This document shows positions 48,844 through 59,882 of a stretch of DNA of 64,000 bases, piece after piece. Each line of letters starts with the position of its first letter. The stretch's first letter is position 1. Origin of the DNA: Streptococcus oralis. Lineage in GTDB: Bacteria > Bacillota > Bacilli > Lactobacillales > Streptococcaceae. The notes under the pieces were generated by a model. The model was given only the letters and a program-made list of their open reading frames with translations. It searched no databases and was not told the DNA's origin. A program made the translations under genes and the position numbers. The stretch covers positions 62,001 through 126,000 of the forward strand of contig NZ_JAHZPJ010000001.1 in the NCBI RefSeq assembly GCF_019929345.1. The letters are read 5' to 3'.

Positions 48844-49129
48844 GTCTCGTTTTTCCAATCAAAAAATATTGAGCATTTAGTTCTGAAACACTTTAAGACA
48901 ACAGATACAAGACAAATTTCCTTATACTCTTCTAAAAGTTTTTTACCCAACTGATGTTATTGTTACCAAATGTCTACATGATGAATTCATTCGATTTACT
49001 TGTCTTCTCCTTTGTTATTTAAGATATCTTCATTTACACAAAATATGTTTTTTTCCTATAATAAAACACTCCTATCTCTAATTTATCAGTTTTCAATAGG
49101 GATATTTTTCTTATATCTCATTTTATGTA
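48844..49129. other. AT-rich spacer between the mvaA remnant and the CRISPR array
   Basis: About 285 nt with no credible gene. It is strongly AT-rich and holds no obvious IS end, tRNA or clear hairpin. It lies at the end of the array that carries a degenerate repeat, so it is most likely the leader-distal flank. A leader here would require the opposite transcription direction. Confidence 0.5.
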
Positions 49130-50500
49130 GTCAATCCCCCGCGTGTGCGGGAAAAACCGGTACATCTTATGCTCCTCAACGAAAACCTTAGGATCACCCC
49201 CGCGTGTGCGGGAAAAACGCTTCCTGAGCAAGCCAACTACTTGCACCAGCGGGATCACCCCCGTATGTGCGGGAAAAACAAGTGTATCATGTTTAGCTGG
49301 GACAGTTACACCAGGATCACCCCCGCATGTGCGGGAAAAGCTTACGAGCGACTACAAAGCCCTCAGTCGGATCAGGATCACCCCCGCGTGTGCGGGAAAA
49401 GCTTACGAGCGACTACAAAGCCCTCAGTCGGATCAGGATCACCCCCGCGTGTGCGGGAAAAACCTACCAATCTTCTTAAACTTATCTTGAAACTTAGGAT
49501 CACCCCCGCGTATGCGGGAAAAACTTCTTGCGTGCTTTCTTCAGGTCTTCGAGACCGGGATCACCCCCGCATGTGCGGGAAAAACCATAAAGCGAATACA
49601 AGCATCTGTGTTTGCCTGGGATCACCCCCGCGTGTGCGGGAAAAACTTATATCCAGCAATTCCAGTTCAAGGAATACGAGGATCACCCCCGCGTGTGCGG
49701 GAAAAACTCAAACGGAGACATCATTGCCATGCCTTATCCGGGATCACCTCCGCGAGTGCGGGAAAAACAACGTATCAAGGTCACGGTCAGTCATGCTGAT
49801 AGGATCACCCCCGCATGTGCGGGAAAAACGGCTTGTAGCTGTAATAGATTGGCTCGTAGCCAGGATCACCCCCGCATGTGCGGGAAAAACAATTCTGTGA
49901 CAGGTACAATTAACTTTAATGTGGGATCACCCCCGCGTGTGCGGGAAAAACCTGAAGCGATTATTTGCACGAATTTCGGCTATGGGATCACCCCCGCGAG
50001 TGCGGGAAAAACTTTTCGCAAAAGGTTGTAGAGGGTTGATACTTAGGATCACCCCCGCGAGTGCGGGAAAAACGATGGCATGCAAGAAAAGCGGTTGACT
50101 GCCGAGGGATCACCCCCGCGAGTGCGGGAAAAACAGGTCAGAAAGCGCATTGGAATTGGATTTATAAGGATCACCCCCGCGAGTGCGGGAAAAACGTAAA
50201 GACATGCAAAATTAGTTCATTAGTAGCGGGATCACCCCCGCGAGTGCGGGAAAAACCCTATCTGCATTTCAAAAATCGCCAGGATCTTAGGATCACCCCC
50301 GCGAGTGCGGGAAAAACGTCACAAAGTCAACTAGGTTGATAACTTGAATAGGATCACCCCCGCGAGTGCGGGAAAAACGAGAAGAAGTTGCAAGTTTGAT
50401 TTTAAAGAATGGGATCACCCCCGCGAGTGCGGGAAAAACTCTACTAAAGCATCTAACATATCGTATCGAACAGGATCACCCCCGCGAGTGCGGGAAAAAC
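49130..50500 (-). CRISPR. Type I-E CRISPR array, 23 repeats and 22 spacers
   Basis: A 28-nt repeat (plus strand GGATCACCCCCGCG, then TGTGCGGGAAAAAC) recurs every 61 nt. All spacers are 33 nt except the third (49280-49313), which is 34 nt. Read on the minus strand the repeat is GTTTTTCCCGC-N4-GCGGG-GGTGATCC, which aligns with the E. coli type I-E repeat, so transcription with the cas genes is favoured. The nine repeats nearest cas2 (49985 onward) all carry GCGAGTGC, while repeats towards 49130 vary (GCGTGTGC, GCATGTGC, GTATGTGC, GCGTATGC). The first, at 49130, starts GTCAAT in place of GGATCA. Spacers 4 and 5 are identical. This places the old end at 49130. Confidence 0.97.
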
Positions 50501-50523
50501 ACTAAAAGATCCCATTGAAATCG

Positions 50524-51426
50524 CTAATCCCGATTGATTCTATCCAAAAATTTATTCACTTTTGTTGATAACTGATAGATTAACTTAGCGTCCGGTAAAG
50601 CTCTATGAGGAACTACCTCTTCAATTCCATATTCCTTAAGAGCTGTCTGTAATTGATAGTTAGCCAGAAATAGTTTTTCACTCTTGACAAATTTCTTTAA
50701 ATCATGAGTTTTATTTGATAATAAAGGCAAGCCTAACTTGTTAAGCTCATTGTTAATAAACTTAACATCAAAATTGATACCATAGCCAACTAAAGCTGAT
50801 TCACCTATAAAAAGCAAAAAATCGGAAAGTACTTCTTTTAAATTTCGACCATTTTGTTCTAATAGAGTCTGAGAAATTCCCGTTAATTTAGAAATCTTCG
50901 TAGGCAAGATTCCGTCATATTTGATAAGAGCATTAAACTCTTCTGTAGTGGATGGAGTAACCTTAAGTGCCCCAATTTCTATAATGGTATGTTCATTCTC
51001 ATCTAAACCATCCGTCTCAATATCAATCACAATATAGGAACTCTGTGGTTTTGAAGAAACTTCCGAATGACGGCCAAAACGCTTGATCCGTCTAAACTTA
51101 GCAGCATCACTGTATCCAAAACTGGATATTTTTCCATTGCTGTCTGTTTGGCTAGGTAATAGAATTAATGGGATTCCATCATAGTCTAGCACACTCCGCT
51201 GAGCATTTACGGTATCAAATTGATAGCCAATTTCATTTCTAAAGGCATAACTAATTGTAGCCTCACCTTTTCCAACGTTCGCCTTAATACGATTCCATAA
51301 CTTTTCACGAACCCTAGTATTGATATTTCCAACGTAAACCCCTGTGGCAATTTCTTGCATCCACTTGGTTAAATCCCCTTTTAAAGACGGCGGAACATTT
51401 TTTAAAGTTAAAACAGTCAGTGGCAT
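50524..51426 (-). CDS. cas2: Cas2e fused to a DnaQ-like DEDDh exonuclease domain
   Basis: A 300-residue protein. Residues 1-95 are Cas2 of type I-E (MPLTVLTLKNVPPSLKGDLTKWMQEIATGVYVGNI and RVREKLWNRI). Residues 135-300 are a DnaQ-type exonuclease with Exo I IVIDIETDGLDE, Exo II GYGINFDVKFIN and Exo III HRALPDAKLIY, so all DEDDh residues are present. The fused form is known from S. thermophilus, where the DnaQ domain was reported to help spacer integration. The frame is open 25 codons upstream, but ATG 51426 follows ACGGAGAATTGATAAT, 4 nt after the cas1 stop. The stop codon lies only 23 nt from the first repeat. Confidence 0.95.
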   Translation of the reverse strand: MPLTVLTLKNVPPSLKGDLTKWMQEIATGVYVGNINTRVREKLWNRIKANVGKGEATISYAFRNEIGYQFDTVNAQRSVLDYDGIPLILLPSQTDSNGKISSFGYSDAAKFRRIKRFGRHSEVSSKPQSSYIVIDIETDGLDENEHTIIEIGALKVTPSTTEEFNALIKYDGILPTKISKLTGISQTLLEQNGRNLKEVLSDFLLFIGESALVGYGINFDVKFINNELNKLGLPLLSNKTHDLKKFVKSEKLFLANYQLQTALKEYGIEEVVPHRALPDAKLIYQLSTKVNKFLDRINRD

Positions 51427-51430
51427 ATTA

Positions 51431-53010
<1,580 letters not shown>

Positions 53011-53014
53011 ACCA

Positions 53015-53734
53015 TCAATCTCCTATACTCTTAAAAACATCATGTGCCGTATTTTTATCTCGAAACGAATTCCGAACTTGAACCAGTTCTCTAGTTTCAT
53101 ACCTATAGCCAAACCTTCTCCCCTTTTGTGAAAAAGACTTGACAACATCTTGTCTCAGTTGATAAATACCTCTATCGGTTAAATGTCTATCAGAATAGAT
53201 TTCTAAAGTTACGGCATCCATAAGCTTTCTCTTCATAAACCATGGTGAAGCTTGCCACTCAAGAGTTCTCAAACTTTCAACTGCTCCAATCTCAGTCTCA
53301 CCTAAGATAAAATCTGCAGTCAACGGCAGAGCCCTTCTTCCCATAAATGGTTGGAAATAGGGATTTCTCAAAGCTTGTAAAATCATTTCCAAAAACTGCT
53401 CATTACTATGAGAAAGAGCTACTACAAAAACAGCATCTTCTAAATAATAACGATTTGTGACATAATTTCGTTCAAACTTTCCTTTTTCTGTATACTTCTG
53501 TGCAATATGAAAATCTCTGAGTAAATTTCCTTGTTGATCCACTCGAACTGCAAAATCCAGCTCGTTTAAACGAGTAATTTTTTCATCATCGTCTCGACGA
53601 TATCCTAGACTTGAAGCAATCAACCCAATAACAGAACTCTTAGAAGGATAAAAATCCGTATGTCTTGTTTCGAAATGTGAACTTGTCCCCCAAGATTGCA
53701 AAGGGCCAGCAAATTTCAACAAAATAGTCTTCAT
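53015..53734 (-). CDS. cas5e: Cas5e (CasD) Cascade subunit
   Basis: A 239-residue Cas5 of type I-E: MKTILLKFAGPLQSWGTSSHFETRHTDFYPSKSSVIGLIASSLGYRRDDD is a full N-terminal match, and RHLTDRGIYQLRQDVVKSFSQKGRRFGYR is the C-terminal part. It caps the 5' handle of the crRNA. An ATG three codons upstream (53743) sits too close to AGGTG, so 53734 is preferred. It follows cas7e directly. Confidence 0.95.
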   Translation of the reverse strand: MKTILLKFAGPLQSWGTSSHFETRHTDFYPSKSSVIGLIASSLGYRRDDDEKITRLNELDFAVRVDQQGNLLRDFHIAQKYTEKGKFERNYVTNRYYLEDAVFVVALSHSNEQFLEMILQALRNPYFQPFMGRRALPLTADFILGETEIGAVESLRTLEWQASPWFMKRKLMDAVTLEIYSDRHLTDRGIYQLRQDVVKSFSQKGRRFGYRYETRELVQVRNSFRDKNTAHDVFKSIGD

Positions 53735-53743
53735 GCCATTCAC

Positions 53744-54817
53744 CTATTTTTTGAGGACTTGTCCTAAGGTTTCCGAAAAATCTTTTAATAATTCTAAAAC
53801 TGAATATTTTTCCTCACCTATTTGTTTTAAACTCTCATTCTCATCCAAAGTCACATAGAAAGTCAAAAGTGGTTTATTCACGAATTTTTCAACTCTTGTA
53901 TACTCTTTAGACAGTTTTTCAATAGATTTTGCCACATAACCATCTGTTGATTTAACTGGTTCTTCAAAAGCACTGACAAGATTAACAGGACGATCATCAC
54001 GCAAAGAAACGATTAGAGCCTGTGGTAAAGTTTGATTGGCAAAGGTATTCACTTTTCCTGTCGGGAGTGAATTTGCAAATGCTTCGATGAATAAATTCAA
54101 ACTGTTCTTTAAGGATTTCTCATCCTCTAGTTGTTTTGATAATTCATGAATCGCAACATTGGCATAACGATAGAGCGTAGAAGAGTTAAATTCGATGGTT
54201 CCCAGCATACCTGCACCTGCATTATCCTCTGGAGCCAAATCATCAATAGCAGTAAAGAAATCAAATTCAGTTTGTACAGCATGTGTTGAAATAGCATGGG
54301 CAACTTGAGAGGAAGCATCCTCGTTTAGAGTTGGATCTTCAGCTACCATTCGACCGAACATAGCAACATCAATGGCTGGATTTGAGTTAGCTAGTTTTTG
54401 AAGTTCTTTTTTATCAGTCAGATTTTCATAGGCCGCTTGAGCTAATTTTTCAGCTTGTCTATCCCCCATAAAGTAAAGTGCCTTGACTTCACCTTTTTTC
54501 TTAATTCCAGTAGCTATCAAGACTGTATCTGCTTTGGTTAGTGCATCTTCAAAACTGATAGAATTATCTAGTTCTACAATTTTACCTGCAACATATCTTA
54601 CAATGTCTTTTGTTCGGACACCGACATTAGACTGTTCTCCATAAGTATTAAAATAGTCTCTTATAGCTCTCTTCCAAGCTTGAGAACTCACGCGCGATCT
54701 TTTTACACCCCCGTACTGAGCGGTCTTTGGGCTACCTGTATCATCTCTATTCATATTGGAAGGTGGCAAAGTTTGTATAGCATGAATATCTAAAAATAAG
54801 CGTTGATTAGTTGTCAT
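53744..54817 (-). CDS. cas7e: Cas7e (CasC) Cascade backbone subunit
   Basis: A 357-residue Cas7/Cse4 protein: FLDIHAIQTLPPSNMNRDDTGSPKTAQYGGVKRSRVSSQAWKRAIRDYF is the RNA-contacting N-terminal signature, and FFTAIDDLAPEDNAGAGMLGTIEFNSSTLYRYANV follows. Six copies line the crRNA in the complex. Its start overlaps cse2 by 11 nt. Confidence 0.96.
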   Translation of the reverse strand: MTTNQRLFLDIHAIQTLPPSNMNRDDTGSPKTAQYGGVKRSRVSSQAWKRAIRDYFNTYGEQSNVGVRTKDIVRYVAGKIVELDNSISFEDALTKADTVLIATGIKKKGEVKALYFMGDRQAEKLAQAAYENLTDKKELQKLANSNPAIDVAMFGRMVAEDPTLNEDASSQVAHAISTHAVQTEFDFFTAIDDLAPEDNAGAGMLGTIEFNSSTLYRYANVAIHELSKQLEDEKSLKNSLNLFIEAFANSLPTGKVNTFANQTLPQALIVSLRDDRPVNLVSAFEEPVKSTDGYVAKSIEKLSKEYTRVEKFVNKPLLTFYVTLDENESLKQIGEEKYSVLELLKDFSETLGQVLKK

Positions 54818-55400
54818 TGTGTTTTTCTCCTTTGATTTGTTTATAATATGATCTTGCCCAATTTAGGCGAAGATTTTCTTGTACATTTTTTAAAAACCAA
54901 TACAAGTCCTCAGCTAACTTAGCGTAATCAACCTTTGTAGCAGGAGACTTTGTTTTGAGTAACATCATCATGTGGCGTAAATGGTAGATCAACTCTTCAA
55001 AAGTTGATGATGTAATCATAACATTGAACCTTCTGTCGATGGCTGTCGTGTCATCTCCTTTTCGAAGTTGACTAAGAGCAGAACCGATATTTTGATAAGT
55101 ATCGGGCTCATCTAACATCACACCAGTTGAAGTTCCTTGTTGATGTAAGGCGTAAAATTGGATAGCTGTATAAATTGCTAACTCCTCATAGCTAGGCTGC
55201 TGGTATGAATTGACAAACTCCTCTGGTAAATGCTCAAATAAAATCGGCCAGATATCTGTTGCATCGCTCAAGGGTTTACCCAACGTTTTTCTAATTTTTG
55301 CCAGTGCAGCTTTACTCGATGGTGACTCCAACTCATAACTCAATTGTCTAATAATTCTTTTTGTGACAGATCCAACTGTCTGTTTGGATTGTTCCAACAC
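54807..55400 (-). CDS. cse2: Cse2 (CasB, Cas11) Cascade small subunit
   Basis: A protein of about 197 residues matching CasB, with GSALSQLRKGDDTTAIDRRFNVMITSSTFEELIYHLRHMMMLLK as the conserved helical core. The frame is open to a GTG at 55406, but that codon overlaps the AGGAGG site itself. GTG at 55400 (5 nt after the site) or TTG at 55397 is more likely; I use 55400. A dimer stabilises the non-target strand in Cascade. Confidence 0.9.
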   Translation of the reverse strand: MLEQSKQTVGSVTKRIIRQLSYELESPSSKAALAKIRKTLGKPLSDATDIWPILFEHLPEEFVNSYQQPSYEELAIYTAIQFYALHQQGTSTGVMLDEPDTYQNIGSALSQLRKGDDTTAIDRRFNVMITSSTFEELIYHLRHMMMLLKTKSPATKVDYAKLAEDLYWFLKNVQENLRLNWARSYYKQIKGEKHNDN

Positions 55401-55409
55401 ACACACCTC

Positions 55410-57077
55410 CTATTTTAATTGTTGATGAAGCAAATAATCAAATGAATTATATGCAGTTGCAATATTTTTTATTCGACCATCTTTTTCAATACCGAGATAG
55501 TCCCTCGTTCCTCCTTGACCTAAGATGCTCTTTGCTTCAGCTTTAATCATTTTTTTCAGTAAATCTCTCCATTCTTTGATTTTAGGATCCTTTTCATCAT
55601 CTGGTAGGATACTGGATAACCATTCACGAAAAGGGTGATCGATTTTGAAATAGAGCATTTCAACCATCTGATTAGTATAATTGTTGTTGGAGATATTCCT
55701 AATTTCTTTTAGATCCTCTATATAGCGTTTATATACTTTAGAAATGACAGTTTTTGTTTCTTCCACCACCTCATTAATACGTGGTACCCAACCACTCTCA
55801 TTAAAATCAGCCAAAACTAAATCATTGATAAGTATAGAGTCAATAACTTCATCAGTTGGAAGCCATGAAGTAGCATTTCCATCGTCCTGCATACTAATGG
55901 AAATAATATTAAATAATCTATTTCCTATTGTGTCACCTATATCTCCTAGCCAATCAATAATTCCCGGTCTTCTAAAGTGCCCTGTTCTATCTTCTACTGC
56001 TAGCAAACCAAATGACCGCCACAACGATTGATTCAAGAGATGTTTCCTAGGAGTATAGCTATCTTTATTTTCTCCTGTAGTATTATATTTCCATGTTGTC
56101 ATTGGCTCTAAAAAATTGTCCTGATGATTGATTTCGGGTAATTTTACAATCTCAAAAGAGAAAGGCTTATTTAAATCATATTTTGGATCAATATAAATCC
56201 CTCTGCTCCAAATCGTATACAGATTAGCTAAATCTGTACATTCACTACCAAACAAATAGCGATTAATATTATCAGAACTAGCAAATTCCCAACAGGGACA
56301 TTGAATACTTTCTAAATTACCATAGTCATAGAATGGCAAGATACAATTTAATAACAGCGTTTCAAATAAAGAAGTTCCCTGTATAAAAACTGCCCCGATA
56401 TCAAACAACCAGCCCTTTGACACTTTATATTTTTCTTTTCCAAAAATAACTTTATCGGATAATCCTGAGTACCCTTGAAAAGTTAAAAGCCATCGTGTAA
56501 GTTCGGAAGCAGTCAATTGTTCTTTATTTTTACTACTCTTGGGGGAAAATAAGGCTAACTTATTGTCACTCTCTGAAATCGTTCTATTGATATTTTTCCC
56601 AGAGATACTGCTTGCTTTTGCTTTACTAATTTTGTCTGCTGCAATATCCTCTTTTCTAACTTGAAAAAATGGATATTCCTCATCAAATAAGTAAAAGCGA
56701 TCCCGCCATTTTTCTAGGTAATGATTAACAATGTCTGGGAACTTACCACTTTCCCAAAGATCTATCCATGTATCATATAAATCATCCTGATAGTCAGCAA
56801 TATCAGATTCTTCCACAGGCTCAATTTGTTTAAACCGCTCATCTACTGCCAGATACTCATAGACATTACCATCTGCATCAAAGCGTGAAAAAACAGTATG
56901 TAACACAGCCAGCAAAACTCGTAGCACAGCAAAATCTTGCGTTTTTGTATCTCCTGCTAAATCTTTGTACTGATGAGCATTTATAAACAATTCCTGCAAG
57001 GAAACTTCTTTTGTTGTTCCTTTTTCATCATAAACGACAGAAATCCAGGGTTCATCTAGCAAATTAAATCGACTCAT
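55410..57077 (-). CDS. cse1: Cse1 (CasA, Cas8e) Cascade large subunit
   Basis: A 555-residue Cas8e. It begins MSRFNLLDEPWISVVYDEKG, the CasA signature, and has INRTISESDNKLALFSP, GYSGLSDKVIFGKEKYKVSKGWLF and a helical-bundle C-terminus. It recognises the PAM and recruits Cas3. Its start overlaps the cas3 end by 14 nt and its stop precedes cse2, so the operon order is cas3-cse1-cse2-cas7-cas5-cas6-cas1-cas2. Confidence 0.94.
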   Translation of the reverse strand: MSRFNLLDEPWISVVYDEKGTTKEVSLQELFINAHQYKDLAGDTKTQDFAVLRVLLAVLHTVFSRFDADGNVYEYLAVDERFKQIEPVEESDIADYQDDLYDTWIDLWESGKFPDIVNHYLEKWRDRFYLFDEEYPFFQVRKEDIAADKISKAKASSISGKNINRTISESDNKLALFSPKSSKNKEQLTASELTRWLLTFQGYSGLSDKVIFGKEKYKVSKGWLFDIGAVFIQGTSLFETLLLNCILPFYDYGNLESIQCPCWEFASSDNINRYLFGSECTDLANLYTIWSRGIYIDPKYDLNKPFSFEIVKLPEINHQDNFLEPMTTWKYNTTGENKDSYTPRKHLLNQSLWRSFGLLAVEDRTGHFRRPGIIDWLGDIGDTIGNRLFNIISISMQDDGNATSWLPTDEVIDSILINDLVLADFNESGWVPRINEVVEETKTVISKVYKRYIEDLKEIRNISNNNYTNQMVEMLYFKIDHPFREWLSSILPDDEKDPKIKEWRDLLKKMIKAEAKSILGQGGTRDYLGIEKDGRIKNIATAYNSFDYLLHQQLK

Positions 57078-59844
57078 TCTTATTCAACCTCTCCGTTGTA
57101 ATTCCATATTTTTTATCATATAAGAGTTTAAACCCATTGAGAATAAACTCATTGTTTTCATCAAAAATAATCCCGAGAGCTCCTTTTAACCACGATGAAT
57201 TTCGCCATTGACTTAAATAGCTGTTGTTATACCTTTCAAGCTCTTCAATAGTTTGATCGATATTATATCCTTTGGATAAACTCATCGGAAGTCGTAAAGT
57301 ATTTTGTGCTACTTTTTTAGCGACCGAAGGATTATCAATATTCTGAGATATATCTTGATTTTCAATAAATAAGCTATAGCCATCAGACATTTTCTTTAAA
57401 GCAATCACTTCAATTGTATCTTCAACATCACGAACCTGAGCATTAGATTTTTCTTCACTATCGTTTGGATGCAGGTTCTTCAACCAGCCAATCAGACTAT
57501 TGTTTCTATATCTCGATATTTTTAAGACAGGATCATCGATACGGTATGTTCTTGCCTTTGTTTCCTTATTTTTGATCGTGACATCATGCTCTGTCTTAGC
57601 ATCTAAATATTTTTGCTGAAATTCCTGACTTGAAAACTCAATTGTAAAATCTGGACTATAAACTTTCTGGACTAATGGTGAAATATCATCTGGTAATCTC
57701 ATGATATCTAGTAAAAAGTGCTGAGTTCTGGCTAATAGATAATCACCATAAACAAAACTACTTCCTTCTTCAAAATCCAACTCTTCGGAAGTTCCTAAAA
57801 CGTAAAACCTAGCTATTTCATGTTTTTGAGGCCGTTCTATTTGGTGTCGATGAAGTCGTCCAATACGTTGTATTAGCAAGTCCATAGGTGCCAGATCACT
57901 TATCATCACATCGAAGTCAATATCCAAGGATTGCTCAATCACCTGAGTTCCAATGATAACTTTCTTATGTGGACGTTCTACATTTTTTCCGATTTGTTGT
58001 AATAATTCTTTCTCTTTTTGGATTCTTTCGGTCGCAATAAAACTGGAATGAAGCAATTCTACCATATCATCTCCAAAAATTTCCGAAAAGTTTCTTGCCA
58101 ACTCTTGGGATCTTCTCACTGTATTGACAATGATTCCAACTACTCCACCGCCCTCAAGGCCATCTTTAACCGTTCCCAATAACTGCTCTTCTTGTAAACG
58201 AATGATGTGAATGTCTTTTATGTTTTGCTTATTGAATGTTGTAACTTGGTGAATCTCTGAGCCATCATTATAAGTGATTAAAGGATAAGCGTCTGTCTTT
58301 AATTGGTCCGTATTTTCAATATCTCGCCATTTGAGCCCCATCCCAGACATATAGCTTTTAAGGATATTTTCTCTTTGTTGAGAAGGTAATGTCGCCGACA
58401 AAATGACTACTGGAACGCCATAGGCTCCCATCCATTTTATCGCCTCCATCAAATATTGACTCATATAAGCATCATAGGCGTGAACTTCATCAATAATAAC
58501 AACCTTTTTACTAAAACCTAGATGACGTAAAGCTAAATGTTTTTGTTTCAATGCTAACATTAAGAACTGATCAACAGTCCCCACTACAAAATCATCTAAA
58601 GCCGAAGTCTTTCTCCCAGAAAACCATTCATTAATGATAACACTACCATTTTCTACATCGTCAAAATTAAATGTATTAGCTTTAAGTTTTAAAAAATCTT
58701 CGTTTAGAGCTGCTTTCCCGTGTACCAACTGAATAGATAGTATGTCTTCAGAATCATCTTTTAAACTTTCAACCCATTTTTCAATACGATTAAAAATTCC
58801 ATTCGATGTCGCCTGAGTTGGTAAACCAAAAAAAAGACCGCTTCTTCCCGTCTTAGTAGCTAACTGCTCCGCTGTAATCAATGAAGCTTCTGTCTTCCCT
58901 AACCCCATTGGTGCTTCTAGAACTACAATCCCAGGTTTAGATATTTGAGTAATAACATGAGATAAGATTGATTGAACATTATTAGGTTCAAATCCAAATC
59001 TTTCCTTATAGAGACTATCTGGTTCTGAGATATATTTAGGTTGCCACAAACTAGTTTTTTTCCACCTTTCAAACCCATCTTGAAGGCGTCTTGACTTATC
59101 CACCTCCTCTTTTTCATTGACACTCAATAAAGGAAAGTAGTTCTCATTACTAGCAATCCAGTCAGCCATAATCAGCAATCCTGATAAGATAACTTGAGCT
59201 GGCTGTTTAATTTTAGGAAGCTCTTTCACAGAGTCAAACCCAAACTCATCTAAAGCACAGTTGAAGATTTCTTTTTGAACCAAATCCCAGTTCTTATGGA
59301 TAGCACTCTCCCTACTTTCATTTTGAAAATAGTTTGAAAGATAGCTCCCTTGATTTTTTACATCCTCAATCGTATCAATCGGTCGTCCATGGTGTCCACC
59401 AATAATTGTCGAAATATCCTCTTGAACACCATAACTAGATAGCAAATATTGACCCGCAAGGCTATGATGACTCTTTTTCGGTGATGATAGTTGAAGTGAA
59501 CTAATTTTAGTAAATCCTGACTGCTCCAATTTTTCTAATAGTTGAATATCCAAATCATCTGAATTTGCAAATCCTCTTTGAGTTTGAAAGGCTGGAGTTG
59601 CTTTCCCGATATCATGAACAGCAGCTAAAAATTGTGCAAGTCGTTTCCCTAAATCTCCATTATATGTTGCTGAATCCAGAGAATCCTCAATCAGTTTTTT
59701 TTGCCCCTCACTTAACCAATGCTCCCAGAGAAGTCCAGTTATATTTTTTGTATCTTCTAGATGCTGAGACAAGGGTAACCAAAAAAATCTACCATTTTCT
59801 TCCTTTTTCTTAGCCCAAAGCGTATCGGACTTTTTCTTAGACAT
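57064..59844 (-). CDS. cas3: Cas3 helicase-nuclease
   Basis: A 926-residue Cas3. The N-terminal HD nuclease carries AAVHDIGKATPAFQ near residue 73 and later IIGGHHGRPID. The SF2 helicase has Walker A LEAPMGLGKTEASLI near residue 311, DEVHAYDAYMSQYL (motif II), LSATLPSQQRE (motif III) and IGTQVIEQSLDIDFDVMISDLAPMDLLIQRIGRLHRH (motifs V and VI). It unwinds and degrades targets marked by Cascade. AAAGGGGATGAATC precedes the ATG. No frameshift is seen, so the effector set looks complete. Confidence 0.96.
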   Translation of the reverse strand: MSKKKSDTLWAKKKEENGRFFWLPLSQHLEDTKNITGLLWEHWLSEGQKKLIEDSLDSATYNGDLGKRLAQFLAAVHDIGKATPAFQTQRGFANSDDLDIQLLEKLEQSGFTKISSLQLSSPKKSHHSLAGQYLLSSYGVQEDISTIIGGHHGRPIDTIEDVKNQGSYLSNYFQNESRESAIHKNWDLVQKEIFNCALDEFGFDSVKELPKIKQPAQVILSGLLIMADWIASNENYFPLLSVNEKEEVDKSRRLQDGFERWKKTSLWQPKYISEPDSLYKERFGFEPNNVQSILSHVITQISKPGIVVLEAPMGLGKTEASLITAEQLATKTGRSGLFFGLPTQATSNGIFNRIEKWVESLKDDSEDILSIQLVHGKAALNEDFLKLKANTFNFDDVENGSVIINEWFSGRKTSALDDFVVGTVDQFLMLALKQKHLALRHLGFSKKVVIIDEVHAYDAYMSQYLMEAIKWMGAYGVPVVILSATLPSQQRENILKSYMSGMGLKWRDIENTDQLKTDAYPLITYNDGSEIHQVTTFNKQNIKDIHIIRLQEEQLLGTVKDGLEGGGVVGIIVNTVRRSQELARNFSEIFGDDMVELLHSSFIATERIQKEKELLQQIGKNVERPHKKVIIGTQVIEQSLDIDFDVMISDLAPMDLLIQRIGRLHRHQIERPQKHEIARFYVLGTSEELDFEEGSSFVYGDYLLARTQHFLLDIMRLPDDISPLVQKVYSPDFTIEFSSQEFQQKYLDAKTEHDVTIKNKETKARTYRIDDPVLKISRYRNNSLIGWLKNLHPNDSEEKSNAQVRDVEDTIEVIALKKMSDGYSLFIENQDISQNIDNPSVAKKVAQNTLRLPMSLSKGYNIDQTIEELERYNNSYLSQWRNSSWLKGALGIIFDENNEFILNGFKLLYDKKYGITTERLNKNESI

Positions 59845-59882
59845 GATTCATCCCCTTTTCATCCCATTTTATATACTTCCAT

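Noticed and set aside
48741..48950. A 69-codon minus-strand reading frame over the mvaA remnant
   Set aside because: It is in a different frame from the recognisable HMG-CoA reductase sequence and has no similarity of its own.
48850..49129. AT-rich flank as the CRISPR leader with plus-strand transcription
   Set aside because: The repeat next to it is degenerate, while the uniform repeats lie beside cas2. The minus-strand repeat also aligns better with the E. coli type I-E repeat.
49143..50339. Several plus-strand reading frames of 90-250 codons across the CRISPR array
   Set aside because: They are the translated repeats (recurring ITPACAGKT, DHPRVCGKN and GSPPRVREK in turn as the 61-nt period shifts frame), not proteins.
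50440..50472. A 13-base match between a spacer and the pnp leader (about 31114-31126)
   Set aside because: The match is too short to be a self-target and lies in low-complexity AT-rich sequence.
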